A stretch of 64,000 nucleotides of DNA from Acidovorax sp. SUPP3334 (GCF_030159055.1 NZ_BQXQ01000004.1:62001-126000), one strand, 5' to 3'. Counted from the first letter of the stretch, positions 17,825 to 26,567 are shown. The notes: a model not told the origin generated them from the sequence alone. Translations and numbers: made by a program.

Positions 17825-18128
17825 ATGCTTGGCGTTTTCCTTGCCCCTGCGCCGGCGCTCTCCCGGTCTGGCGCTGGCCGCCAGCCTGGGGCAGGCGCTG
17901 GCCCAGCGACGGCATGCCGAGCCGCCGCCACGCACGCCGCCCCCGGTGGCGCCCCGCGCGCAGTGCCTGATCTGCGCTCGCCGCGGCGCAGGGGTTTCCC
18001 ACTATGTGTCCATTCGGTCGCCACCACATTGGATCGTGGGTTTCTTCATTTCTTTCCCAGCCATTTCCTTCAATCCGGTGGAGCCGTCCGCCGCTTTTCC
18101 CGTGTCTGAGCCACCGTGCGGTGGGTAG
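17817..18128 (+). CDS. possible small ORF overlapping the end of hrcT
   Basis: 103-codon ORF whose ATG overlaps the last hrcT codons. The first half is Arg/Ala/Pro-rich (MAECLAFSLPLRRRSPGLAL) with two Cys pairs; the second half runs through the likely promoter of the downstream harpin gene and looks non-coding. I recognise no family. The overlap is the only positive sign, and the ORF may be chance in GC-rich DNA. Confidence 0.22.
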   Translation: MAECLAFSLPLRRRSPGLALAASLGQALAQRRHAEPPPRTPPPVAPRAQCLICARRGAGVSHYVSIRSPPHWIVGFFISFPAISFNPVEPSAAFPVSEPPCGG

Positions 18129-18163
18129 TCACTTTTCATCACCCTGTGCCTTAAGGAGTCAGC
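17825..18163. other. hrcT to harpin spacer
   Basis: About 340 nt between hrcT and the harpin gene. Apart from the doubtful small ORF it contains a one-mismatch PIP-like element (18013-18037) and a TTAAGGAG ribosome binding site directly before the next ATG. GC content falls towards its 3' end. Confidence 0.45.
18013..18037 (+). promoter_or_regulatory. imperfect PIP-like box upstream of the harpin-pectate lyase gene
   Basis: TTCGG (18013-18017), N15, ATCGT (18033-18037). The second half has A in place of the first T, and I see no good YANNNT at 30-32 nt downstream, so this is only a candidate HrpX site. Confidence 0.4.
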
Positions 18164-20272
18164 ATGTCAGTCAATTTTCAAACCAGCGCTACCCGGATCC
18201 AACCCCAGGACTTGCAGTCCGGTCAGTCTCAAAACTCGTCCCAGCAACTGCAGGACAGCCTGCTTCAGTTGGTGGTCCTGATGATGCTGCAGCAGGTCAT
18301 GAAGGCCACGGACAAGGAAGGCGATAACAAGCCCGGCGGCACGGAAGGCGCGTCGGGCAAAGGCGGTGCAGGCGGTGCGGAAGGTGCGGAAGGTGCAGGC
18401 AAAGGCTCCGGTACCCGCAACAGCCAGGGAATCGCCGGGCTCATCCAACAGTTTGGTGAGTTGCTTCAGCAAATGGCCAAGGCCATGGAGCAGAGCTCGA
18501 ACAAGAATTCGGCCAACGGTTTGGCCAGCGGCATCGCCGACAAGCTCGGCGGTGGCGGCAACAGCACGCTCGATCAGATGGGCAAGGAAGGTGGTAGCGG
18601 TGGCAATCTGATGGAGCAACTGGGCGAGGCCTATCTGCGCCAGTTGCTGGAAAAAATGTCGTCCGACGCCTCTGGCGGCACGGGCAAGACCGGTGGTGGC
18701 TGCGGCAATTCGGGCGCCACCGGCGTCGGCGATCTGGCCAAGCAATTCATCGAAGCCTTGTTGCAGGGCGGATCGGGTGCGGTCGAAGATCTGGGCAAAA
18801 AAAATGGAGCAGGCGGAGCAGGCGAGACGGGCGGTGCGAACGGCGCACAAGGCGGCGATGCCCAGTCTCCGATTCAACAACTGCTTCAAGTGTTCACGCA
18901 GATCCTGGAAATGCTGCAAGGTGGCAAGACGGGCGGTTCCGGCAATACCGGTGGCTCCGGCGGCAGCGAAGGCGCTGGCGGTTCGACGGAAGCTGGCGGT
19001 GCCGAAGGCAGTGGCGAGACGGGCGAAACCGGAGAAACCGGTGAAGCAGGCGGGGCCAATGGCTCGGCACAAGGCCAGGGTTCGATCGGTGACCTGCTCA
19101 AGCAACTGGTCGAATCCCTCATGAATGGCGACAGCAGCGCGCTGGAAAAGCTCACCAAGGGAGGGCAGAAAAATGAGGGCCCACAAGACGTGACCCAGCA
19201 GTTGATGGAACTGCTGCAAAAACTGATCGAACTCCTGACCGGCAAGAAGCCCGAAGAGTCCGAAGGTGGTTCTGGAAGTGGCGGCGGTGGAACGCAGCCT
19301 TCCACGGGTGGCGGTGGCGGTGGCGGTGGAACGCAGCCTTCCACGGGTGGCGGTGGCGGTGGAACGCAGCCTTCCACGGGTGGGGGTGGCGGTGGAACCC
19401 AGCCTTCCACGGGTGGCGGTGGCGGTGGAACCCAGCCTTCCACGGGCGGCGGCGGCGGTGGAACCCAGCCTTCCACGGGCGGCGGCGGCGGTGGAACCCA
19501 GCCTTCCACGGGCGGCGGCGGCACGAAGCCGTCTGGCGATGGTGGTGCCGGAAAGCCTCCGACCGAAAAGCCTTCCACGACGGAACCTTCCACTGGCTCA
19601 AAGCCTCCGGAAACCACGCCAACGACCGGATCGGGCTCTGGCGGCAAGGTCACCTGCATTCCGCCTGCCAGCGGAGAGAAGACCGTCAATGAACCCATCG
19701 TCGTCAAGGCGGGCGAAGTGTTCGACGGCAAGAACGTGCATTACAAGGCCGGCCCTGCGTTGGGAGACGGCGGCCAGAGCGAGAACCAGAAGCCCGTGTT
19801 CATCCTGGAGCCGGGTGCAACGCTCAAGAACGTGCAGATCTCCGGTGCCGATGGCATTCACACCAAGGGCGATGCCACGCTCGACGGGGTGTTCGGCCGC
19901 GACGTGGGCGAAGACTTCATGACCATGAAGGGCGAAGGCAACGTGGTGTTCAAGAACGGCGGCGCGGCGAATGCTACCGACAAGACGTTCCAGCTCAACC
20001 ATGGCGGCTCTTTCTCCATCGACAACTCCTTCTTCGATGGCACCAGCAAGCTGGTTCGCACCAACGGTGGAAAGGACTTCCCGATCGACATTTCGATCTC
20101 CAACTCGACGATCAACAACGTCAAGGAAGCCGTGGTGCGCACCGACGCGACGCAGGCGAACATCAAGCTGTCCAACAACATCATTCCTGATGCTCCGAAC
20201 GATGTGCTGGCGCCCGCCTCCGTGCAAGTGGAAGGTGCCAAGAGCCGTGGCACGAAGGAGTTCACGGGCTGA
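18164..20272 (+). CDS. harpin-pectate lyase fusion protein (HrpW/PopW type)
   Basis: 702-aa secreted T3S accessory protein. Residues 1 to about 365 are harpin-like: Gly-, Ser- and Gln-rich, one Cys, with repeated amphipathic helices (LLQLVVLMMLQQVMKA, IAGLIQQFGELLQQMAKAME, IQQLLQVFTQILEMLQ, QLMELLQKLIELLTGK). About 368-452 is a Gly-run/TQPST repeat linker. About 495-700 is a family-3 pectate lyase domain (GADGIHTKGDATLDGVFGRD, VGEDFMTMKGEGNVVFKNGG). HrpW and PopW have the same two-part plan and act in the plant apoplast, binding or cleaving pectate and helping translocation. A strong TTAAGGAG ribosome binding site supports the start. Whether the lyase domain is catalytic cannot be told by eye. 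Confidence 0.88.
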   Translation: MSVNFQTSATRIQPQDLQSGQSQNSSQQLQDSLLQLVVLMMLQQVMKATDKEGDNKPGGTEGASGKGGAGGAEGAEGAGKGSGTRNSQGIAGLIQQFGELLQQMAKAMEQSSNKNSANGLASGIADKLGGGGNSTLDQMGKEGGSGGNLMEQLGEAYLRQLLEKMSSDASGGTGKTGGGCGNSGATGVGDLAKQFIEALLQGGSGAVEDLGKKNGAGGAGETGGANGAQGGDAQSPIQQLLQVFTQILEMLQGGKTGGSGNTGGSGGSEGAGGSTEAGGAEGSGETGETGETGEAGGANGSAQGQGSIGDLLKQLVESLMNGDSSALEKLTKGGQKNEGPQDVTQQLMELLQKLIELLTGKKPEESEGGSGSGGGGTQPSTGGGGGGGGTQPSTGGGGGGTQPSTGGGGGGTQPSTGGGGGGTQPSTGGGGGGTQPSTGGGGGGTQPSTGGGGTKPSGDGGAGKPPTEKPSTTEPSTGSKPPETTPTTGSGSGGKVTCIPPASGEKTVNEPIVVKAGEVFDGKNVHYKAGPALGDGGQSENQKPVFILEPGATLKNVQISGADGIHTKGDATLDGVFGRDVGEDFMTMKGEGNVVFKNGGAANATDKTFQLNHGGSFSIDNSFFDGTSKLVRTNGGKDFPIDISISNSTINNVKEAVVRTDATQANIKLSNNIIPDAPNDVLAPASVQVEGAKSRGTKEFTG
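19268..19520 (+). repeat. tandem repeat encoding Gly-run/TQPST linker
   Basis: Seven TQPST units separated by runs of 4-8 Gly codons. Most periods are about 33 nt (11 codons), with one longer period. Neighbouring copies are near-identical in DNA, with only small synonymous differences, so the array is recent or kept homogeneous. Confidence 0.93.
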
Positions 20273-20284
20273 TGCATAGCGGCT

Positions 20285-20319
20285 GGAAAGCCCGCCGCGC
20301 TTTTTGCCGGCGGCTTTCC
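20285..20319 (+). terminator. hairpin downstream of the harpin-pectate lyase gene
   Basis: GGAAAGCCcGCCG pairs with CGGCGGCTTTCC (one bulged C) 12 nt after the stop codon, loop CGCTTTTTGC. A weak T-rich tract (TTGGCTTTC) follows. Probable terminator or 3' stabiliser. Confidence 0.5.
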
Positions 20320-20531
20320 TTGGCTTTCATGGCTGCGTGCCGCCGATGCAATGCAGCGACCACCGCAGTCAGGCGCATGCCTGTTCCGCCGGTCGCTCAT
20401 GCGATGGCTGCCGCAGCCATTTTTTTGCGTCGAAGCACCGGCTTCCTCCCGTACGGGTGCCTTGCGATACATGTGTTTCGTAGCGGCCGCCCCAGCCGGT
20501 TTCCGCTTCTCAACCCTTCTTGGAGCTTTCC

Positions 20532-20984
20532 ATGAACGCCATCCCCTCGAATCCGCTGCCCGAGACGGCCACGCGCGCTCAAGTCGATTTTCTTTCGCAG
20601 TTGGCGGTGCACATCGGCGTGCCCGTGGTTGACCGGTTTTCTATGGTGGCGCCTCAGGTCGTCAAAGGACCTGCCGGCCTGGCCTGCCGGTTCCATCTTC
20701 ATGCCGAGCATGCGGGAGTCCTTCCTGAAGTGCTTTTGCCGATCGCTGCGCAGGAGCTTGCCGGTGCTGAGGTGCTGAAACTGCTCACCTTGCAGGCCGC
20801 CATCCTGAAAGAGTTCGGCGGGTACCTTGGCGCTTCCGCCGAAGGGTTGCTGCAGCTCAGCTCGCTGTCGTGGATCGAATCCCCGCAAGACGCGGCGACC
20901 TCGATGGACATGCTCAACCGCCTGGCCGTCAGCGTGCTGCAGGCACTGCTGGAAGAAGCCGCACCGGCTTCTGGGACGGCCTAG
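20532..20984 (+). CDS. type III secretion chaperone, CesT-like
   Basis: 150-aa small, acidic, Leu-rich protein with the alternating beta/alpha pattern of class I T3S chaperones (LACRFHLHAEHAGVLPEVLL, then SLSWIESPQDAATSMDMLNR). It lies immediately upstream of the 732-aa candidate effector or translocator, the usual order of chaperone and cargo; the gap is 62 nt. The start is set by TTGGAG seven bases before ATG. I cannot assign a named family, and the cargo is inferred from position only. Confidence 0.7.
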   Translation: MNAIPSNPLPETATRAQVDFLSQLAVHIGVPVVDRFSMVAPQVVKGPAGLACRFHLHAEHAGVLPEVLLPIAAQELAGAEVLKLLTLQAAILKEFGGYLGASAEGLLQLSSLSWIESPQDAATSMDMLNRLAVSVLQALLEEAAPASGTA

Positions 20985-21046
20985 CATGGGTCCTCCCTGT
21001 CTCTGTATTCCCCATTCACGAACTCCGGAACCCAAGGATATTTCCC

Positions 21047-23245
21047 ATGGACCCACTGAATGCCAGCGCCCGAAGCGTCCGGACGGCCCCTGTCCAGTCC
21101 GGCGCCGACGAGGCTTCGTCCCAGCGCTCGATCAACGTCTCCCGATCCCATCGGACCGACCACGATCGCCTGACTCCACGCAACTCGCCTGCCTCTTCCG
21201 AACCCTATGGCCCGTTGCGCCGCACGCCTTTGCCCAACCGTGGCATGGGGTTTGAGGCGACAGGTTCGGCCAGCCACGCGGTTGCATCGTCGGCAGGCGA
21301 CGTGGCCATCGACATGCCTTTCACCGAAGGCACCAGCGTGGGACACGACACCGTAGCGCCGCAAGGCTGGTTGACCGCCATCGCTCAGACCGTGCAATCG
21401 GGCGGGCGCCTCGTGGCGCAGGGGGTCGGGACGGTCGTGGGCATTGCCCTGGATGCCGCCTCCGATCACCAGACTGCGCGGCCGCTGCCGACACCGCAGA
21501 CGGGGCCGACGGAAACTGTCGAGACGGTAGTGCGCATGCAGGAGGTCATCATCGATACGGCAGCCTCTGAAGCTGCCGTATCCAACGACGCCCTCGCTCT
21601 CGATCAGCCCGTGCCGCCGACCGCGGGAGGGAGGGTCATGGCGGCATTGGATGACATGCCTTTACTGGACGATACCGCCGAGCAGCGAGACATGGCGGCG
21701 CAATACCGCCAATGGGCCGCCGACAGGGCCGACGCCCAGGAAGCTGCGGGCGTCGGGGGCTACTCGATCAAGATCGGTGACGCAGCGTTGCCCGCAGGGT
21801 ACGACTTTGCCCGTCAACTGCTGAGTTCGATGGCTCGCTCGCCCGCGACCAACGCCATGGCCACCGCCATCGGGCCCCGCTCCGGCCTCAATGCGGCAGG
21901 GCAGTCGGTCAATATCGGGGAACTGAGCAATCAATACGACCCCGCGCTCGCCGGCGGCGGAATCGGCGGGCTGACCGCGCACATGATCGACACCACCTTG
22001 CTGTCGGCGATGGACCGGCGTGCGGCGCTGGCCAATTTCCCGCAGTTCAAGGCCATCGATCCCAAGGTGCTGGTTCCAGATCCCTGTCCTGTGCAATTGC
22101 GTGTGGTCAATGGAGAAAAGCAGTTCTGGAAGCCGGCTACGGCCGGCGCGCTCGGTGGCAGGCTCGACCTGCCGACGATGAACGAGCTCAAGGCCCAGGT
22201 GGAACTGCGCCGCAAATCCGTGGCATCGCTGCAGTCGGCGCTGGATGGCAAGCAGTGGGGCGTCTTGGCCCAGCCGCTCATGACCGCAGGCTTCAACGTA
22301 CTGCGCCGTCACGTGATGCCCATCCATGCGTTCACCAACCCCGCCCTGGTGTTTTCCCATTCGCTCTGGGCGTCCGGGTTGGGAGGGGGTGTAACCAAAC
22401 TGGCACTGGGATTGGGCAAGTCTGCGGCCTACACCCATCTGGACGATCTGGTGGGCGGAGCGCACAAGGCGAATGTGTTCGCGACCAGCCTCCCGCATCC
22501 CGAAATGCCCGCAGCCGGGCTCTCCGACATTTCTGGTTTGGGCAACTACGGGTTGGAGGTCGCCAAGGAAACATTGGATCTGACGCAGCACTTCTGGATC
22601 GGGCCCTGGCGCACCAGCGGATCGCTGTTGCCCAGCGGGGACGACGTGAGAGCCCGGCTGAGCGATGTGGGTCGCTCGGTTGCCTCCAATGTGATGGCAA
22701 GCGTTGCCTCGACGGGCATCGGATCCTTGGTCGGGCAGCTGGGGCGGGGTGGCTCCAATTCCGCGCTATCGGGCGAATCCTTGCGGTCGCAGGGCTACAT
22801 GCTTCAGCAGGCGGGACAGAGTTCTTCCAATGATTTCGTCTGGCAGGCCTGCAAGGAGTATCTCGGCGGCACGTCTCACAATCTGAGCGATTCGCTGGAC
22901 GCCTGGCGCGACAACAAGCGGGTGCGTTTGCAAAACCAGGCCCTCAGTCTGCAAACGCAGCTGGCCATCGACGCCGCCCGGCTGAGGGATGGAATTCCGA
23001 TGGCAGGCAATGATGAGGCGCTCTATCTGAGCACGGCTTTTGATGTATTGGCTGGGCTTGGTTCCCGAGCGGAGCCTTCTGCGCATGATTTGAAGATCGC
23101 GCAGACGCTGCTCCGAGAGGGGGCGGCCAGCGCTGGCAGCGAGCAACCCGATGTCGCGGAAATTCAGGCGCGGGTCGATCAGGCCATACGGGCCCTGAAC
23201 CACGATGCCCATCTGGAAAGCTGGACGAAACTGAAGGCTGAATGA
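21047..23245 (+). CDS. candidate T3S effector or translocon protein (732 aa)
   Basis: Starts MDPLNASARSVRTAPVQSGA: a Ser/Arg/Ala-rich, disordered first 60-70 residues typical of T3S export signals. Hydrophobic stretches lie near residues 108-140 (WLTAIAQTVQSGGRLVAQG, VGTVVGIALDAA) and 415-470 (VLRRHVMPIHAFTNPALVFS, GLGGGVTKLALGLGKSAAY), which might insert in a membrane. There are no enzyme motifs I recognise. It sits downstream of a chaperone-like gene inside the hrp island, where Xanthomonas carries XopF1 and its chaperone; a XopF-like or HrpF/PopF-like translocator role is possible but unproven. An AAGGA ribosome binding site is present. No PIP box was found directly upstream. Confidence 0.72.
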   Translation: MDPLNASARSVRTAPVQSGADEASSQRSINVSRSHRTDHDRLTPRNSPASSEPYGPLRRTPLPNRGMGFEATGSASHAVASSAGDVAIDMPFTEGTSVGHDTVAPQGWLTAIAQTVQSGGRLVAQGVGTVVGIALDAASDHQTARPLPTPQTGPTETVETVVRMQEVIIDTAASEAAVSNDALALDQPVPPTAGGRVMAALDDMPLLDDTAEQRDMAAQYRQWAADRADAQEAAGVGGYSIKIGDAALPAGYDFARQLLSSMARSPATNAMATAIGPRSGLNAAGQSVNIGELSNQYDPALAGGGIGGLTAHMIDTTLLSAMDRRAALANFPQFKAIDPKVLVPDPCPVQLRVVNGEKQFWKPATAGALGGRLDLPTMNELKAQVELRRKSVASLQSALDGKQWGVLAQPLMTAGFNVLRRHVMPIHAFTNPALVFSHSLWASGLGGGVTKLALGLGKSAAYTHLDDLVGGAHKANVFATSLPHPEMPAAGLSDISGLGNYGLEVAKETLDLTQHFWIGPWRTSGSLLPSGDDVRARLSDVGRSVASNVMASVASTGIGSLVGQLGRGGSNSALSGESLRSQGYMLQQAGQSSSNDFVWQACKEYLGGTSHNLSDSLDAWRDNKRVRLQNQALSLQTQLAIDAARLRDGIPMAGNDEALYLSTAFDVLAGLGSRAEPSAHDLKIAQTLLREGAASAGSEQPDVAEIQARVDQAIRALNHDAHLESWTKLKAE

Positions 23246-23371
23246 GTGCTGGGAGCGAGATCGAGGCTGCCTCAGCAGAGTGCCTCGGTCTGCATCGATG
23301 ACCGAAGCAGTTGGTCTTTCCTGCCCCCTCCGCGCCACTGCAGCAGTGCGGGAGGGTGTCGGGTGGTCTTC

Positions 23372-24835
23372 TCAGCCCAGTGCGGCTTGCAAGGCCCGAT
23401 GGGTTTGTGCGTAGGCACGATTTCCCCGCTCGGAGAACGGATTGCTCCACAGGTCCAAGGATGCGAGCGTGCGGTTGCCCGCCAATGCATGCGCACCGGA
23501 CTCGCCGATCCGGTTGCGCGCCAGATTGAGTTTTTGCAGACGAAGGTTGGCAGCCAGTGCTCGTGCGCCGCCCGAGCCGATCTGGTGGCCTTCGAGGTCG
23601 ATTTCCGTCAGGGCCGGGCTGGCTGCCAGCGCCCGCGCTCCTGCTTCCGTGATCTGCACGTTGCCCGCCATGTCGTTGCGCAACACCAGGCGGCTGAGCG
23701 TGCGCGAGCGGGCCAGCGCGCAAGCGCCCGCGTTGCCGACCTGGCAACTGCCCAGGTCCAGGCTGGCCAGCGCTGGCGCTTCGGCCAGAGCCTGTGCGCC
23801 GGCATCGCCGATCGGGTTGTGGCGAAGGTCTAGCGAGGCCAGCGTGCCATGTTGGGCCAACGCCTGCGCCCCTGCCGTACCGATGCCGTTGCCCGAGGCG
23901 ATCAGGGTGTGCAGCCGGGGCATGCGCGCTAAAGCCCCTGCCCCTTTGTCGCCCAGCCGGTTGCGTTGCAGGTTCAGTGACTCCAGCCGCGCATGGGCGG
24001 CAAGGCTGCGGGCGCCATCCTCTCCGATGAGGTTTCCGCCCAGGGACAGCTGCGTCAGGCTGCGGTTGCCGCCCAATGGAGCAACCGCCTCGTCTCGCAG
24101 GCGGTTGTCGCTCAAGTCCAACGCTTGCAAGGAACTGTTGTGGGCCAATGCGCGGATGCCTGTCACCCCCAGCGCAGGGTTGCTGCGCAACTCCAGCGCC
24201 TGCAGATGCTGGCTGGCTGCCAAAGCCGCCGCGCCGGCGTCGCCGATGCTGCAGTCATTCAGGCTGAGTGATCGCAGGCCGGGGTGCCAGGCCAGCGCCC
24301 GGGCGCCTTCGTTGCCGATCGGGTTGTGGCTGAGGTCCAGGCGCTTCAGGGTCGGGTGCCCCGCAAGGATCGCAGCTCCCGCTGCGTCGATGTGCAGATG
24401 GCGCGCCGTGAGCGATATCAGGTCCAGCTGGCATAGCTGGGCCAGTCCGTTGGACGTGATGCCTTTGCAATGCAGCAGTTCCAATTCCTGCAGCGAGCCG
24501 GGCAGGTGCTGCAGATCGGCATCGCTGAACTCGCCGCGCAGCACGATCTTGCGCAATCCAGGGAAAAGGCCGTCTTCGCAGATGTTCAGCAAGCCCTGCG
24601 TGTCACGCACCACAGGCGCCCCATCCATGCCTTCGGACAGATCGCGCACTGGCTGCTCCGCATGGCGGGCTGCTGCCTGGCGTGCAGGGTGCGTGGGCGC
24701 TTTGGTACCTGGGTGGAGGTCCGGTGCCCGTCGCAGGCGGTACGTGTTCGAGGCCATGGCGCCGAGCCAGGCGAATAGGCCGCCCGCTACCGGGCGCAGT
24801 GCTGTCGAGGGGCTTTTCAGGGTGAGGCTGTTCAT
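23372..24835 (-). CDS. GALA-type leucine-rich-repeat protein, candidate T3S effector
   Basis: 487-aa protein. The N-terminal about 110 residues are basic and disordered (MNSLTLKSPSTALRPVAGGL). From about residue 120 to the end run about a dozen or more 24-residue LRRs of the ribonuclease-inhibitor/GALA kind, with the recurring pattern IGDAGAxALAxxxxLxxLxL (for example NEGARALAWHPGLRSLSLND, AGAQALAEAPALASLDLGSC). GALA LRRs are known from Ralstonia RipG effectors, where they accompany an F-box; I see no clear F-box here. A PIP-like box with one mismatch and a -10 at the right distance precedes it, which supports HrpX control. XopAE/HpaF is another hrp-linked LRR family to compare. Confidence 0.82.
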   Translation of the reverse strand: MNSLTLKSPSTALRPVAGGLFAWLGAMASNTYRLRRAPDLHPGTKAPTHPARQAAARHAEQPVRDLSEGMDGAPVVRDTQGLLNICEDGLFPGLRKIVLRGEFSDADLQHLPGSLQELELLHCKGITSNGLAQLCQLDLISLTARHLHIDAAGAAILAGHPTLKRLDLSHNPIGNEGARALAWHPGLRSLSLNDCSIGDAGAAALAASQHLQALELRSNPALGVTGIRALAHNSSLQALDLSDNRLRDEAVAPLGGNRSLTQLSLGGNLIGEDGARSLAAHARLESLNLQRNRLGDKGAGALARMPRLHTLIASGNGIGTAGAQALAQHGTLASLDLRHNPIGDAGAQALAEAPALASLDLGSCQVGNAGACALARSRTLSRLVLRNDMAGNVQITEAGARALAASPALTEIDLEGHQIGSGGARALAANLRLQKLNLARNRIGESGAHALAGNRTLASLDLWSNPFSERGNRAYAQTHRALQAALG

Positions 24836-24863
24836 GGCGTTCTCGCGGTTGACGGGATGCCCC

Positions 24864-24925
24864 AGGGTAGGCAACGGCCTTGCGCTGACACGGTCCCCAT
24901 GCGAAGCGATCGCTTGCCAAGCGAG
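24864..24925 (-). promoter_or_regulatory. PIP-like box and -10 element for the LRR gene
   Basis: Minus strand CTCGC (24925-24921), N15, TTCGC (24905-24901), 31 nt, TACCCT (24869-24864). One mismatch in the first half-site; the spacing and -10 fit the consensus exactly. It ends 29 nt before the ATG. Confidence 0.68.
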
Positions 24926-24993
24926 GGGCGCAGCGCTGAAGCCCCGCGCGGTTGTCATCAGCGTTTCACACAGCCTGCACATCATCGGCCCTC

Positions 24994-25776
24994 ATGTCTT
25001 TCGATCTGCAGATTCGGCGCAGCGCGCTGGTGGGTTCCTGGACGGCGCGGCGCAATAACGCCGGGGCCGCGGCTCTTGGCGCAGCGCGTGGTGCCTCACT
25101 GCCGCAAGCGCGCTTCCTTGGCCTTGAGGACATCCCGCAATTGATGCAACTGGAAGCGCGGCAGTGGACCGCCGAGCAGGCTGCCGATGAAAGCGCGCTG
25201 CGGGATCGAATCCTCGCCCATCCTGACCTGTGCGTCGGCGCTTTCTGCCCGCAGACCGGACAAGCGCTCGCTTCGCTCTTCATGAAGCCCGTGTGCCGCG
25301 ATGCCGTGGCGGCTTCGCGATCCTGGCAGGACTGTGCCGCGCAGTCCTTGCGCGCGCCGCACACCCGCAGCCTTTTCGGCATCAGCCTCACCAGTGTCGA
25401 TCCCCAGGCCGCCTGCCAATTGATCCGTTTCTTCTGGCCGCATGCACTTCGTCAAGGGTGGCAGGACATCTACCTGGGGTCCCCCGTGCCCGGTTTGCGC
25501 CGAGCATTGCAGGAGGGCCGCGCGCCCGATGCGCATGCCTATGTGCATTCGCGCCGCAGCGGATTGCCCGTGGATGCACAGCTGCGCTATTACCACCGCA
25601 AGGGTTTTCGTGAAATCGTGGGGGTGCGGCCTGATTACTTTCCGCATTTCGACTCGCTGGACCATGGGGTGCTGCTGCGCGGGCGCATCCCGCTGGCCGG
25701 CGCCTGGCCCCTGTGGCGGGTGGTGCCGTTCACGCTGCTGCGCCGGGCCGCGAACTGGGCCGGGGCCTTGTTATGA
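24994..25776 (+). CDS. GNAT-fold acyltransferase (first gene of a pair)
   Basis: 260-aa protein with a GNAT-like core: an early substrate-binding region (ARFLGLEDIPQLMQLEARQW), a central strand pair (LCVGAFCPQTGQALASLFMK) and a C-terminal segment near residues 195-215 ending in LRYYHRKGFREIVGVRPDYF, which resembles the end of the acetyl-CoA fold (YYxKxGF). The C-terminus is hydrophobic (WRVVPFTLLRRAANWAGALL). Its stop overlaps the ATG of the next gene, so the two are coupled. It lies between effector and apparatus genes of the hrp island; no PIP box was found. Substrate unknown. Confidence 0.68.
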   Translation: MSFDLQIRRSALVGSWTARRNNAGAAALGAARGASLPQARFLGLEDIPQLMQLEARQWTAEQAADESALRDRILAHPDLCVGAFCPQTGQALASLFMKPVCRDAVAASRSWQDCAAQSLRAPHTRSLFGISLTSVDPQAACQLIRFFWPHALRQGWQDIYLGSPVPGLRRALQEGRAPDAHAYVHSRRSGLPVDAQLRYYHRKGFREIVGVRPDYFPHFDSLDHGVLLRGRIPLAGAWPLWRVVPFTLLRRAANWAGALL

Positions 25777-26501
25777 CGGTGCAATCAGTCGGCACCGCAC
25801 CGTGGAACGGTGACTTGTTCCGTACGCGATTCTTCGATGCCTTGTCGCTGCTGCTGCCTTCCGGCGAAGCGTTCGTGATCGATGCCGTCACCGATGCGAT
25901 CCAGGCCGGCGATTGGTCCGGCGCATCGGCGCAGTCCTTGCGCGATGAGGCGTTGCGCTTTGTCCGGGAAGAAACCTCGCATCAGCGCGCGCACCGGCGC
26001 TACAACGAACGCTTGGCGCAATCGGGGGTGCCTGTGGCCGCGCTGGAGGGCCGGGTGGCGTCGGCCGTTCAGGAGCTGGCCAGCTTGCCGCTGTGTACCC
26101 GCCTTGCGCTGGCCGAGGCTTTCGAGCACCTGACGGCGCTGCTGTCGGCGCAGGTGCTGAAGGGCGCGGCCTGGCTGCAGGGCGATGGGCGCGAAGCGCG
26201 GCTTTGGCGCTGGCACTGCCAGGAAGAGATCGGGCACCGCCATGTCGCGGGCGATGTGGGGCGTGCGCTGGGTGTGGGGTACGGGCAGCGCGCGGCATGC
26301 CTGGTCCTTGCCGCGCTGTATCTGGGCATGGATCTTTCCCGCCTGATGGCACAGCTATTGTGGCGGGACATCCGAAGCGGCCGGCTCAGCGGACTGGGAT
26401 TGCTCGGCCAGTGCGCACGCTTCGCGTTGCGCACGGCGCCTGGGTTCGGCCGCATCGCGCTGGGCTCGGTGGCGAGCCTGTGGCCGCGCCGCAGTGCCTG
26501 A
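25773..26501 (+). CDS. predicted metal-dependent hydrolase (PF10118-like, ferritin-like diiron fold)
   Basis: 242-aa helical protein with regularly spaced Glu/His motifs: REETSHQRAHRRYNERL near residue 70, LAEAFEHLTALLS near 115 and CQEEIGHRHVAGDVG near 150. This E..H/E..EH/EE..H pattern is that of the PF10118 'predicted metal-dependent hydrolase' group, a ferritin-like diiron fold with unknown reaction. The C-terminus is hydrophobic and basic. It overlaps the GNAT gene by 4 nt. A lipid- or fatty-acid-related pathway is sometimes proposed for the family; here that is only a guess. Confidence 0.75.
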   Translation: MTVQSVGTAPWNGDLFRTRFFDALSLLLPSGEAFVIDAVTDAIQAGDWSGASAQSLRDEALRFVREETSHQRAHRRYNERLAQSGVPVAALEGRVASAVQELASLPLCTRLALAEAFEHLTALLSAQVLKGAAWLQGDGREARLWRWHCQEEIGHRHVAGDVGRALGVGYGQRAACLVLAALYLGMDLSRLMAQLLWRDIRSGRLSGLGLLGQCARFALRTAPGFGRIALGSVASLWPRRSA

Positions 26502-26567
26502 GGGCCCACAGGTTTCCCTGCAGTCGTCTGGCACCGCGCGCATGCCGCACGTGGCGGCAACCGGGTG

